From positions 157,394 to 221,393 of the forward strand of contig CAWIGZ010000013.1 of assembly GCA_963835825.1 (NCBI GenBank): DNA of 64,000 nt. The letters run 5' to 3'. A program made the translations under genes and the position numbers. The notes below the pieces were generated by a model, which saw only the letters and a list, made by a program, of their open reading frames with translations, searched no databases and was not told the origin of the DNA. Source of the stretch: JADGRB01 sp963835825 (GTDB lineage Bacteria > Myxococcota_A > Polyangia > Fen-1088). Below, in pieces: positions 35,199-45,638 of the stretch (position 1 is the stretch's first letter; each line of letters begins with the position of its first letter).

Positions 35199-37741
35199 GC
35201 ACACAACCGCGCGTCGACCACCTCGCCTACGGACTCTTGCCGAGGGACATCGAGGGATTCGATTCTCTCGCCGAGCTGGCCTTGGACCTGCGCTGGTCGT
35301 GGAATCACGCGACCGACAGGGTCTGGCGCCAGCTCGATCCCGCACTCTGGGAGTTCACGAACAATCCCTGGGTTGTCCTGCAGACGGTGTCTCGCGACAA
35401 GCTCCGGTCCCTGTTGGCCGACCCCACGTTTCGCAAAGACGTCGATTCCCTGATCCGAAAGAGGCGGTCGACGTTGGAAACACCAGGGTGGTTTCAGAAG
35501 ACGCATCCTCGGAGCGTCCTCACCTGCGCCGCTTACTTCAGTATGGAATTCATGCTCAGCGAAGCGTTGCCGATCTACTCGGGTGGCCTCGGGAACGTGG
35601 CCGGCGATCAGCTCAAGGCCAACAGCGATCTGGGCATCCCGGTGGTCGGCGTTGGCCTGCTCTACCAGCAGGGCTACTTTCGTCAGGTCATCGACAAGAA
35701 CGGAGCCCAGCAAGCTCTGTTTCCGTACAACGACCCCGGGCAGCTGCCGATCACGCCGGTGCGTCAGGCGAACGGCGAATGGTTGAGACTGGAAGTGTCC
35801 TTGCCCGGCTATTCGGTCTGGCTGCGTGCCTGGGAGGTGCGCGTCGGCCGGGCGAAGCTCTATCTCCTCGACAGCAACGATGCCGCGAACCTCGCGGCGC
35901 ATCGAGGGATCACCAGCGAGCTCTATGGCGGCGGCCCCGAGCTTCGTCTCAAGCAGGAGCTGCTGCTCGGGATCGGCGGCTGGCGGCTGCTTGCGGCGCT
36001 GGGACTCGACCCGGAGGTCTGCCATCTGAACGAAGGGCATGCGGGCTTCGCGATTCTGGAGCGCGCGCGGACCTTCATGGCCGACAGCGGGCAGCCCTTC
36101 GAAGTTGCTCTGACAGTCACGCGGGCCGGGAACATCTTCACGACCCACACCGCGGTGGCCGCTGGATTTGACCGTTTCCCTCCCGCCCTGGTCGAGCAAT
36201 ATCTCGGTGGCTATGCCGAGCAGAAGCTCGGGATCACGGTCGAGCGTCTCCTTGCCCTGGGTCGCCAGAACCCGAACGACACGTCCGAAAGCTTCAACAT
36301 GGCCTATCTGGCCGTTCGAGGAAGCGGGGCGGTCAATGGCGTGAGCCGCCTGCACGGGGAGGTGAGCAGGCAGATCTTCGAGCCGCTCTTTCCGCACTGG
36401 CCCGAGGACGAGGTCCCGATCGGCTACGTCACCAACGGCGTCCACATGCCGAATTGGGACTCAGCCCCGGCCGATGATCTGTGGACGGAGGTCTGCGGAA
36501 AGGATCGCTGGCTCGGAACGACGGAGACGCTGGAAGGGAAGATTCAAGCCGTCTCCGACGCCCGTCTGTGGAACCTCCGCGCGGCCGCCCGGACGTCCCT
36601 CGTCGAATACGCTCGTGGTCGGTTGTCCCGGGAGCTGACCTCCTCCGGAGCGTCGCCGGACGACATCGACAGGGCTAAACGCCTGTTTGATCCGCAGGCG
36701 TTGACCCTAGGATTCGCTCGGCGTTTCGCGACCTACAAGAGGCCAGACCTTCTCCTGCACGATCCCGCGCGGTTGCTGCGCCTGTTGTCGAACTCCGATC
36801 GTCCCGTGCAACTCATTCTGGCGGGGAAGGCCCACCCCGCAGACCAAGGGGGCCAGGCGCTGATTCAAAAATGGGTTCAGTTCATTCGGCGGCCCGAGGT
36901 CCGACCTCACGCGATCTTCCTCAGCGACTACGACATGCTCCTGACGGAGCATCTGGTACAGGGGGTCGACGTCTGGATCAACACTCCTCGGCGCCCCTGG
37001 GAGGCGAGCGGCACGAGCGGCATGAAGGTGCTGGTCAACGGGGGCATCAACCTCTCTGAATTGGATGGCTGGTGGGCGGAGGCTTACACCCCCGAGGTCG
37101 GGTGGGCCTTGGGCGACGGACAGGTGCATGGCGACGATCCTGCCTGGGACGCTGTCGAGGCTGGAGCGCTCTACGACCTCCTCGAACGCGAAGTCATCCC
37201 GGAGTTCTACGCGCGAGACAAAAGCGGCATTCCCACCCCATGGGTCAAGCGGATGCGACAAAGCATGGCGCGCCTGACACCGCGCTTCTCCGCAAACCGA
37301 ACAGTCCGCGAATACACCGAGCAGCGCTATCTCCCGGCCGCCGCTGCCTACCGATCGCGCGCGGCGAACAAGGGCGAAGGAGGCAAGCAGGTGCTGGAGT
37401 GGCTCCAGACTGTCGACCAAAGGTGGGGTCAATTGCGCTCCAGCGAGATGCGGGTCGACACGCGCTCTGACCACCATGACGTCGAAGTCGAGCTCTTCTT
37501 GGGTGATCTCGATCCGACCTCGGTCCGCGTCGAGCTTTACGCGAACGGGATCAACGGCGGCAACCCGATCCGGGAGGAGATGACCTCCACACAAACGCGA
37601 CCGAACGCATCTCGTGGCAGGATCTACCGTGCGACGGTGCCCGCGGCACGGCCGGCGAGCGACTACACAACGCGAGTTATACCGAAGCGGTCCGGAGTGG
37701 CGGTTCCCTTAGAGTCGGCTCACATCCTGTGGCAACGGTGA
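35195..37741 (+). CDS. glgP: Alpha-glucan (glycogen) phosphorylase, DUF3417 type
   Basis: 848 residues from ATG 35,195 with GGAGGGGA upstream. The N-terminal DUF3417 domain has LALDLRWSWNHATDRVWRQL. The phosphorylase core has AYFSMEFMLSEALPIYSGGL, NEGHAGF and YVTNGVHM. The PLP site is SGTSGM-K611. The enzyme phosphorolyses glycogen or maltodextrins to glucose-1-phosphate, feeding Pgm next door. It is intact over its full length despite broken neighbours. Confidence 0.95.
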   Translation: MSTQPRVDHLAYGLLPRDIEGFDSLAELALDLRWSWNHATDRVWRQLDPALWEFTNNPWVVLQTVSRDKLRSLLADPTFRKDVDSLIRKRRSTLETPGWFQKTHPRSVLTCAAYFSMEFMLSEALPIYSGGLGNVAGDQLKANSDLGIPVVGVGLLYQQGYFRQVIDKNGAQQALFPYNDPGQLPITPVRQANGEWLRLEVSLPGYSVWLRAWEVRVGRAKLYLLDSNDAANLAAHRGITSELYGGGPELRLKQELLLGIGGWRLLAALGLDPEVCHLNEGHAGFAILERARTFMADSGQPFEVALTVTRAGNIFTTHTAVAAGFDRFPPALVEQYLGGYAEQKLGITVERLLALGRQNPNDTSESFNMAYLAVRGSGAVNGVSRLHGEVSRQIFEPLFPHWPEDEVPIGYVTNGVHMPNWDSAPADDLWTEVCGKDRWLGTTETLEGKIQAVSDARLWNLRAAARTSLVEYARGRLSRELTSSGASPDDIDRAKRLFDPQALTLGFARRFATYKRPDLLLHDPARLLRLLSNSDRPVQLILAGKAHPADQGGQALIQKWVQFIRRPEVRPHAIFLSDYDMLLTEHLVQGVDVWINTPRRPWEASGTSGMKVLVNGGINLSELDGWWAEAYTPEVGWALGDGQVHGDDPAWDAVEAGALYDLLEREVIPEFYARDKSGIPTPWVKRMRQSMARLTPRFSANRTVREYTEQRYLPAAAAYRSRAANKGEGGKQVLEWLQTVDQRWGQLRSSEMRVDTRSDHHDVEVELFLGDLDPTSVRVELYANGINGGNPIREEMTSTQTRPNASRGRIYRATVPAARPASDYTTRVIPKRSGVAVPLESAHILWQR

Positions 37742-37779
37742 TGACGACGCGAGCGGTCGTTCCTACGCATTAGAGGCAC

Positions 37780-38418
37780 ATGCGGCGAGGGCGGGCGGTT
37801 ACGACGTTGTTTCTGGATATCGGTGGTGTGCTGCTCACCGACGGCTGGGACCGTCATGCTCGCAAACGAGCTGCGAAGGCCTTCAACTTGAACCGCGCCG
37901 AGATGGAGGAGCGGCACCACATGACCTTCGAGACCTACGAGGAGGGAAAGCTCACCCTCGAGGAGTATCTAGACCTGGTGGTGTTCTGCCGGAAGCGATC
38001 CTTCACTCGGTCTCACTTCAGGCGGTTCATGTTTTCACAGTCGAAGCCCTTCCCCCAGATGATCGCGCTCGTCACCCGGCTCAAGGACCGGCACCGGCTG
38101 AAGATCGTCGTGGTCAGCAACGAAGCGCGAGAGTTGAACGCGTATCGGATTCGCCAGTTCAAGTTGACCCGCTTCGTGGACGCCTTCATATCCTCGTGCT
38201 TCGTTCACGTCCGCAAGCCCGACGTCGAGATGTTTCGGCTTGCGCTGGACGTCGCTCAGGTCCCCGCCGAACGGGTGGTCTTCATCGACGACACCCCGAT
38301 GTTCGTCGAGATCGCGCAAGGGCTAGGGATTCGAAGCATTCATCACACGGACCATCGGTCAACCTCCGCGCAGCTGGACGCGCTTGGATTGCCAAGCGGC
38401 GACACGGTGGCGGCATGA
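37780..38418 (+). CDS. HAD-family phosphatase
   Basis: 212 residues. Motif I is FLDIGGVLLTDGW (nucleophile Asp). The second acidic residue of the usual DxD is Gly here, as in some HAD sub-families. Motif II is VVVSNEA, the motif III Lys lies in VRKPDVEMF, and motif IV is VFIDDTPMFV. The substrate is unknown; a sugar phosphate is plausible from context. It overlaps the ackA start by four bases. Confidence 0.85.
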   Translation: MRRGRAVTTLFLDIGGVLLTDGWDRHARKRAAKAFNLNRAEMEERHHMTFETYEEGKLTLEEYLDLVVFCRKRSFTRSHFRRFMFSQSKPFPQMIALVTRLKDRHRLKIVVVSNEARELNAYRIRQFKLTRFVDAFISSCFVHVRKPDVEMFRLALDVAQVPAERVVFIDDTPMFVEIAQGLGIRSIHHTDHRSTSAQLDALGLPSGDTVAA

Positions 38419-39614
38419 AGCCCGCCGCTCCAGTGATCCTCACCATCAACGGTGGATCGTCGAGCATCAAGTTCGCCCTGTTCGAGGCAGGCGACACCCT
38501 GCGGCGGCTCGCCAAAGGGGAGATCTCGCGGATCGGACTGTCGCAGGCCGCGCTCGATGTGAAGAGCCTGAACGCGCAAAACAGTGTCTCGCGGTCGGTG
38601 GAGGCGCCGAATCACACAGCCGCAGTCGGTGTCCTGATGGACTGGCTGGCGGAACACGGCGGCGCTCTGACGGCCGTTGGGCATCGCGTGGTCCATGGCG
38701 GACCGACATACAATCAGCCCCAGCGAATCACCGCCGAGATGATCGCGGAGCTGCGCCGACTCAGTCCGTTCGACCCGGAGCACCTGCCGGAAGAGATCCT
38801 GTTGGTCGAGGCGGTGCATCGCCGGTTTCCCGACCTGCCGCAGATCGCCTGCTTCGATACGGCGTTTCACCATGATCTCCCCCGGGTGGCCAAGATGTTG
38901 CCGATCCCGCGCCGTTACGAGGCGCAGGGGGTCCGCCGCTATGGGTTTCATGGGCTCTCGTATGCGTTCTTGATGGAAGAGCTTGGGCGCCTCGGCGATC
39001 CCGCGGCGACGAGCGGTCGGGTGATCTTGGCGCATCTCGGCAGCGGCGCGAGCCTGGCGGCCGTGCGGGACGGCAAGAGCATCGACACCAGCATGGGATT
39101 CACGCCGGCCGCAGGGTTGGTCATGGGGACGAGAACGGGAGACCTGGATCCGGGCCTCGTCTACTACCTACAGCATTCCGGGAACATGACCGCAGCGCAA
39201 TTTCAGCATCTGGTGAGCCACGAATCGGGTCTACTCGGCGTATCGGAGACCAGCTCCGACATGCGGGACTTGCTGCAACGGGAAGCCAGTGACGCGCGAG
39301 CCGCGGAGGCTGTCGCGCTGTTCTGCTATCAGGCGAAGAAGTGGATCGGCGCTTTCGCCGCCGCGCTGGGTGGACTGGACACGCTTGTCTTTGCGGGTGG
39401 TATCGGCGAACGCGCGCCGCCCGTCCGGGCACGTATCTGCGAGGGGCTTGGCTTTCTTGGCATCGAGGTGAGCGAATCACGCAACGCGCACGACGCAGGC
39501 GTGATCTCCAGCGAGTCCAGCGGAGTCACGGTCCGTGTGATCGGCACCGACGAGGATCTCGATGATCGCGCGCTCAGTGCTGCACTTTTGCGCCCCGCTC
39601 GTCGCGGACCGTGA
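38415..39614 (+). CDS. ackA: Acetate kinase
   Basis: 399 residues from ATG 38,415. N-terminal signature LTINGGSSSIKFALFEAG, VGHRVVHGG, AFHHDLP, YGFHGLSY and HLGSGASLAAVRDGKSIDTS are all in place, and LVFAGGIGE follows near the end. It converts acetyl-phosphate and ADP to acetate and ATP, completing the phosphoketolase route encoded next. No phosphotransacetylase is present, as expected if acetyl-phosphate comes from phosphoketolase. It appears intact. Confidence 0.96.
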   Translation: MKPAAPVILTINGGSSSIKFALFEAGDTLRRLAKGEISRIGLSQAALDVKSLNAQNSVSRSVEAPNHTAAVGVLMDWLAEHGGALTAVGHRVVHGGPTYNQPQRITAEMIAELRRLSPFDPEHLPEEILLVEAVHRRFPDLPQIACFDTAFHHDLPRVAKMLPIPRRYEAQGVRRYGFHGLSYAFLMEELGRLGDPAATSGRVILAHLGSGASLAAVRDGKSIDTSMGFTPAAGLVMGTRTGDLDPGLVYYLQHSGNMTAAQFQHLVSHESGLLGVSETSSDMRDLLQREASDARAAEAVALFCYQAKKWIGAFAAALGGLDTLVFAGGIGERAPPVRARICEGLGFLGIEVSESRNAHDAGVISSESSGVTVRVIGTDEDLDDRALSAALLRPARRGP

Positions 39615-39703
39615 GCAGTCAGTGAGCGTCGCGTCGAATCGTGGGCATCTTCATGCTCGCCCGAACGGCAGTCCAGGGTCGCGAAATACATCGAGGTAAA
39701 TCC

Positions 39704-42110
39704 ATGATCACCGATACCACCACCATCACGCCCGAGCTTCTCCGCAAGATGGACGCCTACTGGCGCGCGGCCAACTATCTGTCCGTCGGGCAGATCTATC
39801 TCTACGACAACCCGCTCCTCAAGGAGCCGCTGAAGCTGTCGCACGTGAAGCCGCTGGTGGTCGGGCACTGGGGGACGACGCCTGGTCAGAACTTCATCTA
39901 CGTGCACCTCAACCGGATCATCAAGAAGTACGACCTCGACATGTTCTACATCGCGGGTCCGGGGCACGGCGGTCCGGCGATTGTGGGGAATGTCTATCTC
40001 GAGGGGACCTGGAGCGACGTCTATCCGAACGTCACCCAGGACGAGGCCGGGCTGAAGAAGCTCTTCACGCAGTTCTCGTTTCCAGGCGGAATCTCCAGCC
40101 ACGTGGCGCCCACCACGCCGGGCTCGATTCACGAAGGCGGCGAGCTCGGATACTCGCTCAGCCACGCGTTCGGGGCCGCGTTCGACAATCCCGATCTCGT
40201 CGTCGCCTGCGTCGTCGGCGACGGCGAGGCGGAGACAGGCCCGCTGGCGACCGCGTGGCAGTCCAACAAGCTCCTCAACCCGATCACCGACGGCGTCGGT
40301 GCTGCCGATCCTGCACCTCAACGGCTACAAGATCAGCAACCCGACCGTCCTCGCCCGCATCGAGCACGAGGAGCTGGACCACTTCTTTCGCGGCTGCGGC
40401 TGGACGCCCCACTTCGTGGAAGGTGACGACCCGGAAACGATGCACCAGCTCATGGCGGCGACGCTCGACAAGGCCGTCGAGGAAATCCGGCAGATCCAGA
40501 GCAGGGCGCGCAGCCAAGAACGACGCCACGCGGCCGCGCTGGCCGATGATCGTCCTCAGGTCTCCCAAGGGCTGGACGGGACCGAAGGTCGTCGACGGCC
40601 TGAAGGTCGAGGGCACGTTCCGCGCGCATCAGGTTCCGCTGCTGGTCGATTCCGACCATCCGGAGCACGTCCAGGAGCTCGAGAGCTGGATGAAGAGCTA
40701 CCGGGCCGGAGGAGCTGTTCGACAGCACCGGGCCGACTCCTGCCGGAGCTGGCCGAGCTGGCGCCCAAGGGCGACCGCCGGATGGGCGCCAATCCGCACG
40801 CGAACGGCGGCCTGCTGCTGCGCGACCTGCGGATGCCGGACTTTTGCGACTCACGCGGTGAACGTGCCCTCGCCGGGCGCCGTCACCGCCCAAGACACCA
40901 TGGTCCTGGGCAAGTTTCTCCGCGACGTGGCGAAGTTGAATCAGGAGCAGCGCAATTTCCGCGTCTTCGGTCCCGACGAGACGCTGTCGAATCTCCTGGG
41001 CGCCGTCTTCGAGACCACCAACCGCCAGTGGGACGCCAGAAAAGAGGCCAACGACGAGTTCCTCGCGCCCACCGGCGGCGTGTTGGACTCCATGCTCAGC
41101 GAGCACCAGTGCGAGGGGTGGCTCGAAGGGTATCTGCTTGACCGGACGCCATGGCCTCTTCAACAGCTACGAGGCCTTCATTCGCATCGTCGACTCGATG
41201 TTCAGCCAGCACGCCAAGTGGCTGAAGGTGACCTTGGAGCTCCCCTGGCGGCGAAAGATCGCGTCGTTGAACTACCTGCTTGCCTCACACGTCTGGCAGC
41301 AGGATCACAACGGCTTCACCCACCAGGACCCGGGCTTTCTCGACCACGTCATCAACAAAAAGGCCGACATCGTGCGGGTCTATCTGCCGCCCGACGCGAA
41401 CTGTCTGCTCGGCGGTCTTCGACCACTGCCTGCGGAGCCGGCACTACGTCAACGTCGTCGTCGCCGGCAAGCACGCCCTGCCACAGTGGCTGACCATGGA
41501 CGCCGCCATCGTGCACTGCACGGAGGGAATCGGCATCTGGCAATGGGCGAGCAACGACCAGGGCAGCGAACCCGACGTCGTCATGGCCTGCTGCGGCGAC
41601 ACGCCCACGCTCGAGATCCTGGCCGCGGTGTCCATCCTGCGGAAGCATCTGCCCGACCTGAAGATCCGGGTCATCAACGTCGTCGATCTCATGAAGCTTC
41701 AGCCGCAAGAGCGAGCACCCGCACGGGCTGAGCGACACAGGACTACGACTCGCTCTTCACGAAGGACAAGCACATCATCTTCGGCTTCCACGGATATCCC
41801 TGGCTGGTCCACCGTCTCACCTACCGCCGGACGAACCGCAACATCCACGTCCGCGGCTACAAGGAAGAGGGCACCATCACGACGGCCTTCGACATCACGG
41901 TGCAGAACGAGCTGGACCGCTTCCACCTCGTGCAGGACGTGGTCGACCGCCTGCCGCAGCTGGGCGCCAAGGGCGCCTACCTGAAGCAGCAGATCCAGGA
42001 CAAGCTGATCGAGCACAAGCAATACATCGACAAGCACGGGCAGGACTGCCGGAGATCCGCAACTGGAAGTGGAGCGCCTCGACTTCGACCAGGACGGCGA
42101 GTCGCCATGA
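39704..42110 (+). pseudogene. xfp: Xylulose-5-phosphate/fructose-6-phosphate phosphoketolase, many frameshifts
   Basis: ATG 39,704. Full-length coverage (about 800 residues) can be followed through three frames: YLSVGQIYLYDNPLL, AGPGHGGPAIVGNVYLEGT, ACVVGDGEAETGPLA (TPP motif), ILHLNGYKISNPTVLARI, RMGANPHANGG, NGFTHQDPGFLDHV and FGFHGYPWLVHRLTY. The end is GESP* at 42,110, overlapping atpD. Frame changes fall near 40,300, 40,505, 40,715, 40,845, 41,142, 41,410, 41,700 and 41,735. The TPP enzyme makes acetyl-phosphate from pentose phosphate. Motifs are untouched between breaks, which suggests indel errors or very recent decay. Confidence 0.88.
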
Positions 42111-43619
42111 CGGCCGGCGCCACCAACCGAATCTCGGCGCGGTCGTCTCGGTGCGCGGCAGCGTCGTGGACGTCCGGTTCGACGAGCGTTTGCCGCCGAT
42201 CTACTCGGTGCTGCGCGCGGGACGAAGCGGGCAGATCGTCATCGAAGTGCTGGCGCAGCGGGACGCGCGTCACGTGCGCGGGATCGCGCTGACGCCGACG
42301 CAGGGTCTCGCGCGCGGCATGGCGGTGGAGGACACGGGCGGCCCGCTGAAGGCGCCGGTGGGCAAAGGCGGTGCTCTCGCGCATGTTCGACGTGTTCGGC
42401 AACGTCATCGACCGCGGAGCGCCGCTGTCCGACGTCGCAGTGGCGCTCCGTGCATCGGGCGCCGCCGCCGCTGGCGCGACGTTCCACCAAGTCCGAAGTC
42501 TTCGAGACCGGCATCAAGGTCATCGACGTGCTGGTGCCGCTCGAGCGCGGCGGCAAGGCGGGGCTCTTCGGCGGCGCGGGCGTGGGCAAGACGGTGCTGC
42601 TCACCGAGATGATCCACAACATGATCGGGCACCACGAGGGCGTGAGCATCTTCTGCGGCATCGGCGAGCGCTGTCGCGAAGGCGAGGAGCTCTACCGCGA
42701 CATGAAGGAAGCCGGCGTGCTGCCGAACATGGTGATGGTCTTCGGCCAGATGAACGAGCCGCCCGGCAGCCGGTTCCGCGTGGGGCACGCGGCGCTGACG
42801 ATGGCCGAGTACTTCCGCGACGACGAGCACCGCGACGTGCTGCTGCTCATCGACAACATCTTTCGCTTCATCCAGGCCGGCATGGAGGTGTCCGGCTTGA
42901 TGGGCCAGATGCCGTCGCGTCTCGGCTATCAGCCCACGATGGGCACCGAGCTCTCGGGGCTCGAGGAGCGCATCGCCAACACCGATACCGGCGCCATCAC
43001 CTCGATCCAGGCGGTGTACGTGCCGGCGGACGATTTCACCGATCCGGCGGCGGTGCACACGTTCTCGCATCTCTCCGCCTCGATCGTGCTCTCGCGCAAG
43101 CGGGCGAGCGAAGGCCTCTATCCGGCGATCGACCCGCTGCAATCCAGCTCCAAGATGGCCACGCCGGGCATCGTCGGCGAGCGGCACTACCGCCTGGCGC
43201 AGGAGATCCGGCGGACGCTCGCGCAGTACGCGGAGCTCAAGGACATCATCGCCATGCTCGGCCTCGAGCAGCTCTCGCCGGAGGACCGCAAGGTGGTCGC
43301 CCGCGCGCGCCGGCTGGAGCGCTTTCTCACCCAGCCCTTCTTCACGACCGAGCAGTTCACCGGCCTCAAGGGAAAGCTCGTCAGCCTCGAGGACGCGCTC
43401 GACGGCTGTGAGCGAATCCTGCGCGACGAATTCAAGGACTACCCGGAGAGCGCGCTCTACATGATCGGGCCGATCGCCGAAGCGAAGGGCAAGGCGAACC
43501 GGCCGCCCGCAGCCCGGCCAAGCCTGCGCCAGCGACCGAAGCGACAGCGCCCGAAGCCCGGCGCCGAGTCCCCGACCAAGGCACGAACCTCGACGGGAGG
43601 TCGACGATGCCGCCGACTC
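42107..43619 (+). pseudogene. atpD: N-type F-ATPase beta subunit, frameshifted
   Basis: ATG 42,107. The first residues are MTAGATN, then after a shift LGAVVSVRGSVVDVRFDERL. Further shifts occur near 42,370 and 42,440. From about 42,480 one frame carries the core: GIKVIDVLVPLERGGKAG, Walker A FGGAGVGKT, ERCREGEELYRDM, DVLLLIDNIFRF and SRKRASEGLYPAIDPL. The C-terminus shifts again; the alternative frame ends THES* at about 43,624, next to atpC. It is the catalytic ATP-binding subunit. Being the first gene of the operon is diagnostic of N-ATPases (order DCQRBEFAG). Confidence 0.88.
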
Positions 43620-44005
43620 ATGAATCTTAAGATCCTCCTGCCCTTCCAGGTCTTCGCCGAGAAGACCGGCGTGTCGCGCATCGTCGCGGAGACGCGCGAG
43701 GGCTCGTTTGGGCTCCTGCCCCACCGGCTCGATTGCGTGGCGGCGCTCGCGCCGGGAATCCTGACCTACGAGACCGAAGCGGAGGGCGAGGTCTACGTGG
43801 CCGTGGACGAAGGCGTGCTGGTCAAGACCGGCCCGGACGTGCTCGTCTCCGTGCGCCGGGCGCTCGGCGGACGGACCTCGGTCAGTTGCGCGAGTCGGTG
43901 GAGCAGGAGTTCATGACGCTGGACGAGCGCGAGCAGAGCGTGCGCTCGGTCATGGCGAAGCTGGAAGCCGGATTCCTGCGTCGCTTCGCGAGCCTTTCAA
44001 CATGA
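43620..44005 (+). pseudogene. atpC: N-type F-ATPase epsilon subunit, one frameshift
   Basis: ATG 43,620. MNLKILLPFQVFAEKTGVSR, REGSFGLLPHRLDCVAALAP and VYVAVDEGVLVKTGPDVLVS form the beta-barrel domain. A shift at about 43,865 continues with LGQLRESVEQEFMTLDEREQ and RSVMAKLEAGFLRRF, the helical hairpin. The stop overlaps the atpQ start. Confidence 0.85.
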
Positions 44006-44337
44006 GTGACGAGCCGACCAGAAGCCCGCGAAGAGCGGGCCGACCTTCGCCGAGCAGGTCGGCGCGAAGGCGGCGCGCAAGCTCAAGGCGCGGCGCGACC
44101 CCGCACGGCGTCTGGTTCGGCCTGGGCATGATGGGGCTCATCGGCTGGTCGGTGGCGATTCCGACGCTGCTCGGCGCGGCGCTCGGCATCTGGCTGGACA
44201 AGCGGCACGCGGGCAGGCACTCCTGGACGCTGGCGCTGCTGGTGGCCGGGCTCGTGATCGGCTGCTTGAACGCGTGGCATTGGGTCGCCAAGGAAGACAA
44301 GGCGATGCGGGAGGACGAGGAGATCGACGATGAGTGA
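44002..44337 (+). CDS. atpQ: N-type ATPase accessory protein AtpQ (AtpI/Z-like)
   Basis: 111 residues. Two membrane helices (GLGMMGLIGWSVAIPTLLGA and TLALLVAGLVIGCLNAWHW) are separated by GIWLDKRH, as in AtpI-like assembly proteins. The N-terminal 35 residues are Arg/Ser-rich, but the next frame there reads GPTFAEQVGAKAARKLKARR, the usual family start. Two compensating indels are therefore likely at about 44,020 and 44,100. It overlaps atpR by eight bases. Confidence 0.8.
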   Translation: MSDEPTRSPRRAGRPSPSRSARRRRASSRRGATPHGVWFGLGMMGLIGWSVAIPTLLGAALGIWLDKRHAGRHSWTLALLVAGLVIGCLNAWHWVAKEDKAMREDEEIDDE

Positions 44338-44643
44338 ACCGCTGACCTGGTGCTGGCGTGGCGTGGCCGGCGGGCTGCTCGGCGCGATCTTCTTCGGCGG
44401 CCTTTGGTGGACGGTTCGCAAGGGCGTCTCGGCCAACCAGCCGGCGCTGTGGTTCTTCGGCAGCCTGCTGCTGCGGATGGCCATCGCCCTGGCCGGCTTC
44501 TACTTCGTCTCCGGCGGCCACTGGAGCGGCTGCTCGCCTGTCTCCTCGGATTCGTCCTGGCACGCCGCGTCGTGACGTGGCTGACGCGGCCATCGGCGAG
44601 ACGCCGACCCCGCCCGGCACCGGAGGCCAGCCATGCGCCTTAG
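44330..44643 (+). pseudogene. atpR: N-type ATPase subunit AtpR, one frameshift
   Basis: ATG 44,330. GGLLGAIFFGGLWWTVRKGV and ALWFFGSLLLRMAIALAGFY are membrane helices. After a one-base loss at about 44,525 the next frame gives RLLACLLGFVLARRVVTWLT and stops at 44,643, overlapping atpB. AtpR is a small membrane protein found only in N-type operons and is proposed to interact with the c-ring. Confidence 0.8.
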
Positions 44644-45324
44644 CCCCGATCAGATGATCTTCTGGCAGCACGGGTTTCTCAAGCTCAACGCCACCATCGT
44701 GTTCACCTGGGCGTTGATGCTCGTGCTGGCCGTCGGCTCGAAGCTCGTCACGCGCAAGCTCTCCACGGATCTGAAGCGCTCTCGCTGGCAGAACCTCCTG
44801 GAGATCATCGTCACCGGCATCGAGAAGCAGATCGAAGAGGTCGGCCTCCGCCACCCGGAGAAGTATCTCGGCTTTCTGGGCACGCTCTTTCTGTTCGTCG
44901 CCACGGCCAGCCTCTTGCACCGTCATTCCCGGCTACGAGCCGCCGACGGGCTCGCTCTCGACCACCGCGGCGCTCGCGCTGTGCGTGTTCGTGGCCGTGC
45001 CGCTCTTCGGCATCAAGGAGCAGGGGCTGGGCGGCTACCTCAAGTCCTACGTCGAGCCGACGTTCATCATGCTGCCGTTCAACATCATCAGCGAGCTCTC
45101 GCGCACGCTGGCGCTGGCCGTGCGCCTGTTCGGCAACATGATGAGCGGGGCGATGATCATCGGCATTCTGCTCACCATCACGCCGTTCATCTTTCCGATC
45201 GTCATGACGACGCTCGGCCTGCTCACCGGCATGGTGCAGGCCTACATCTTCAGCATCCTGGCCGCGGTCTACATCGCGGCCGCCACGCGCACTCGCAAGC
45301 CCAAGCCCGCGCTCAACGACCTGA
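44633..45324 (+). pseudogene. atpB: N-type ATPase a subunit, frameshifted
   Basis: ATG 44,633. The first part (MRLSPDQMIFWQHGFLKLNA ... HPEKYLGFLGTLFLFVATAS) shifts at about 44,915 to the frame with VIPGYEPPTGSLSTTAALAL. The conserved core ISELSRTLALAVRLFGNMMS contains the essential Arg (LAVRLFGN). The tail VQAYIFSILAAVYIAAA follows. The likely stop (TGA 45,322) needs one further shift. This is the ion-channel stator subunit. Confidence 0.85.
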
Positions 45325-45353
45325 ACGCAGACACGCACACCAAAGGACACACC

Positions 45354-45636
45354 ATGGACAGCATGACGATCATCGCGGTGGCCTCCATCGTCATCGCCGG
45401 CATCACCATCGGCTTCGGCAGCCATGGGGCCCGCGCTGGCGGAAGGGAGGGCGGTCGCGACGGCGCTGAGCTCGCTGGCGCAGCAGCCCGATGCGTCCGC
45501 GACCATCACCCGGACCCTGTTCGTGGGCCTGGCGATGATCGAGTCGATGGCGATCTACTGCTTCGTGGTCTCGATGATCCTCATCTTCGCCAATCCGTTC
45601 TGGAACCACGTCATCGCGCAGGCCGCGGGGAAGTAG
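45354..45636 (+). pseudogene. atpE: N-type ATPase c subunit, one frameshift; Na+-type binding motif
   Basis: ATG 45,354 after AAAGGA. Helix 1, TIIAVASIVIAGITIGFGS, is followed by a frame shift at about 45,420, then GPALAEGRAVATALSSLAQQ and helix 2 LFVGLAMIESMAIYCFVVSM. Joined numbering gives E30, E63, S64 and Y68. These correspond to Q32, E65, S66 and Y70 of the Na+ ring of Ilyobacter, the pattern reported for N-ATPases. Coupling to Na+ rather than H+ is inferred from these residues. Confidence 0.87.
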
Positions 45637-45638
45637 CC

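Noticed and set aside
34332..36445. Long minus-strand frames opposite pgm and glgP
   Set aside because: Both plus-strand genes are unambiguous by motif; the minus frames lack family features.
42450..43916. A natural AtpD-AtpC fusion protein read in one frame
   Set aside because: The shared frame results from a shift at the atpD C-terminus. The alternative frame gives a normal Ala/Pro-rich tail and a stop next to a proper atpC ATG.
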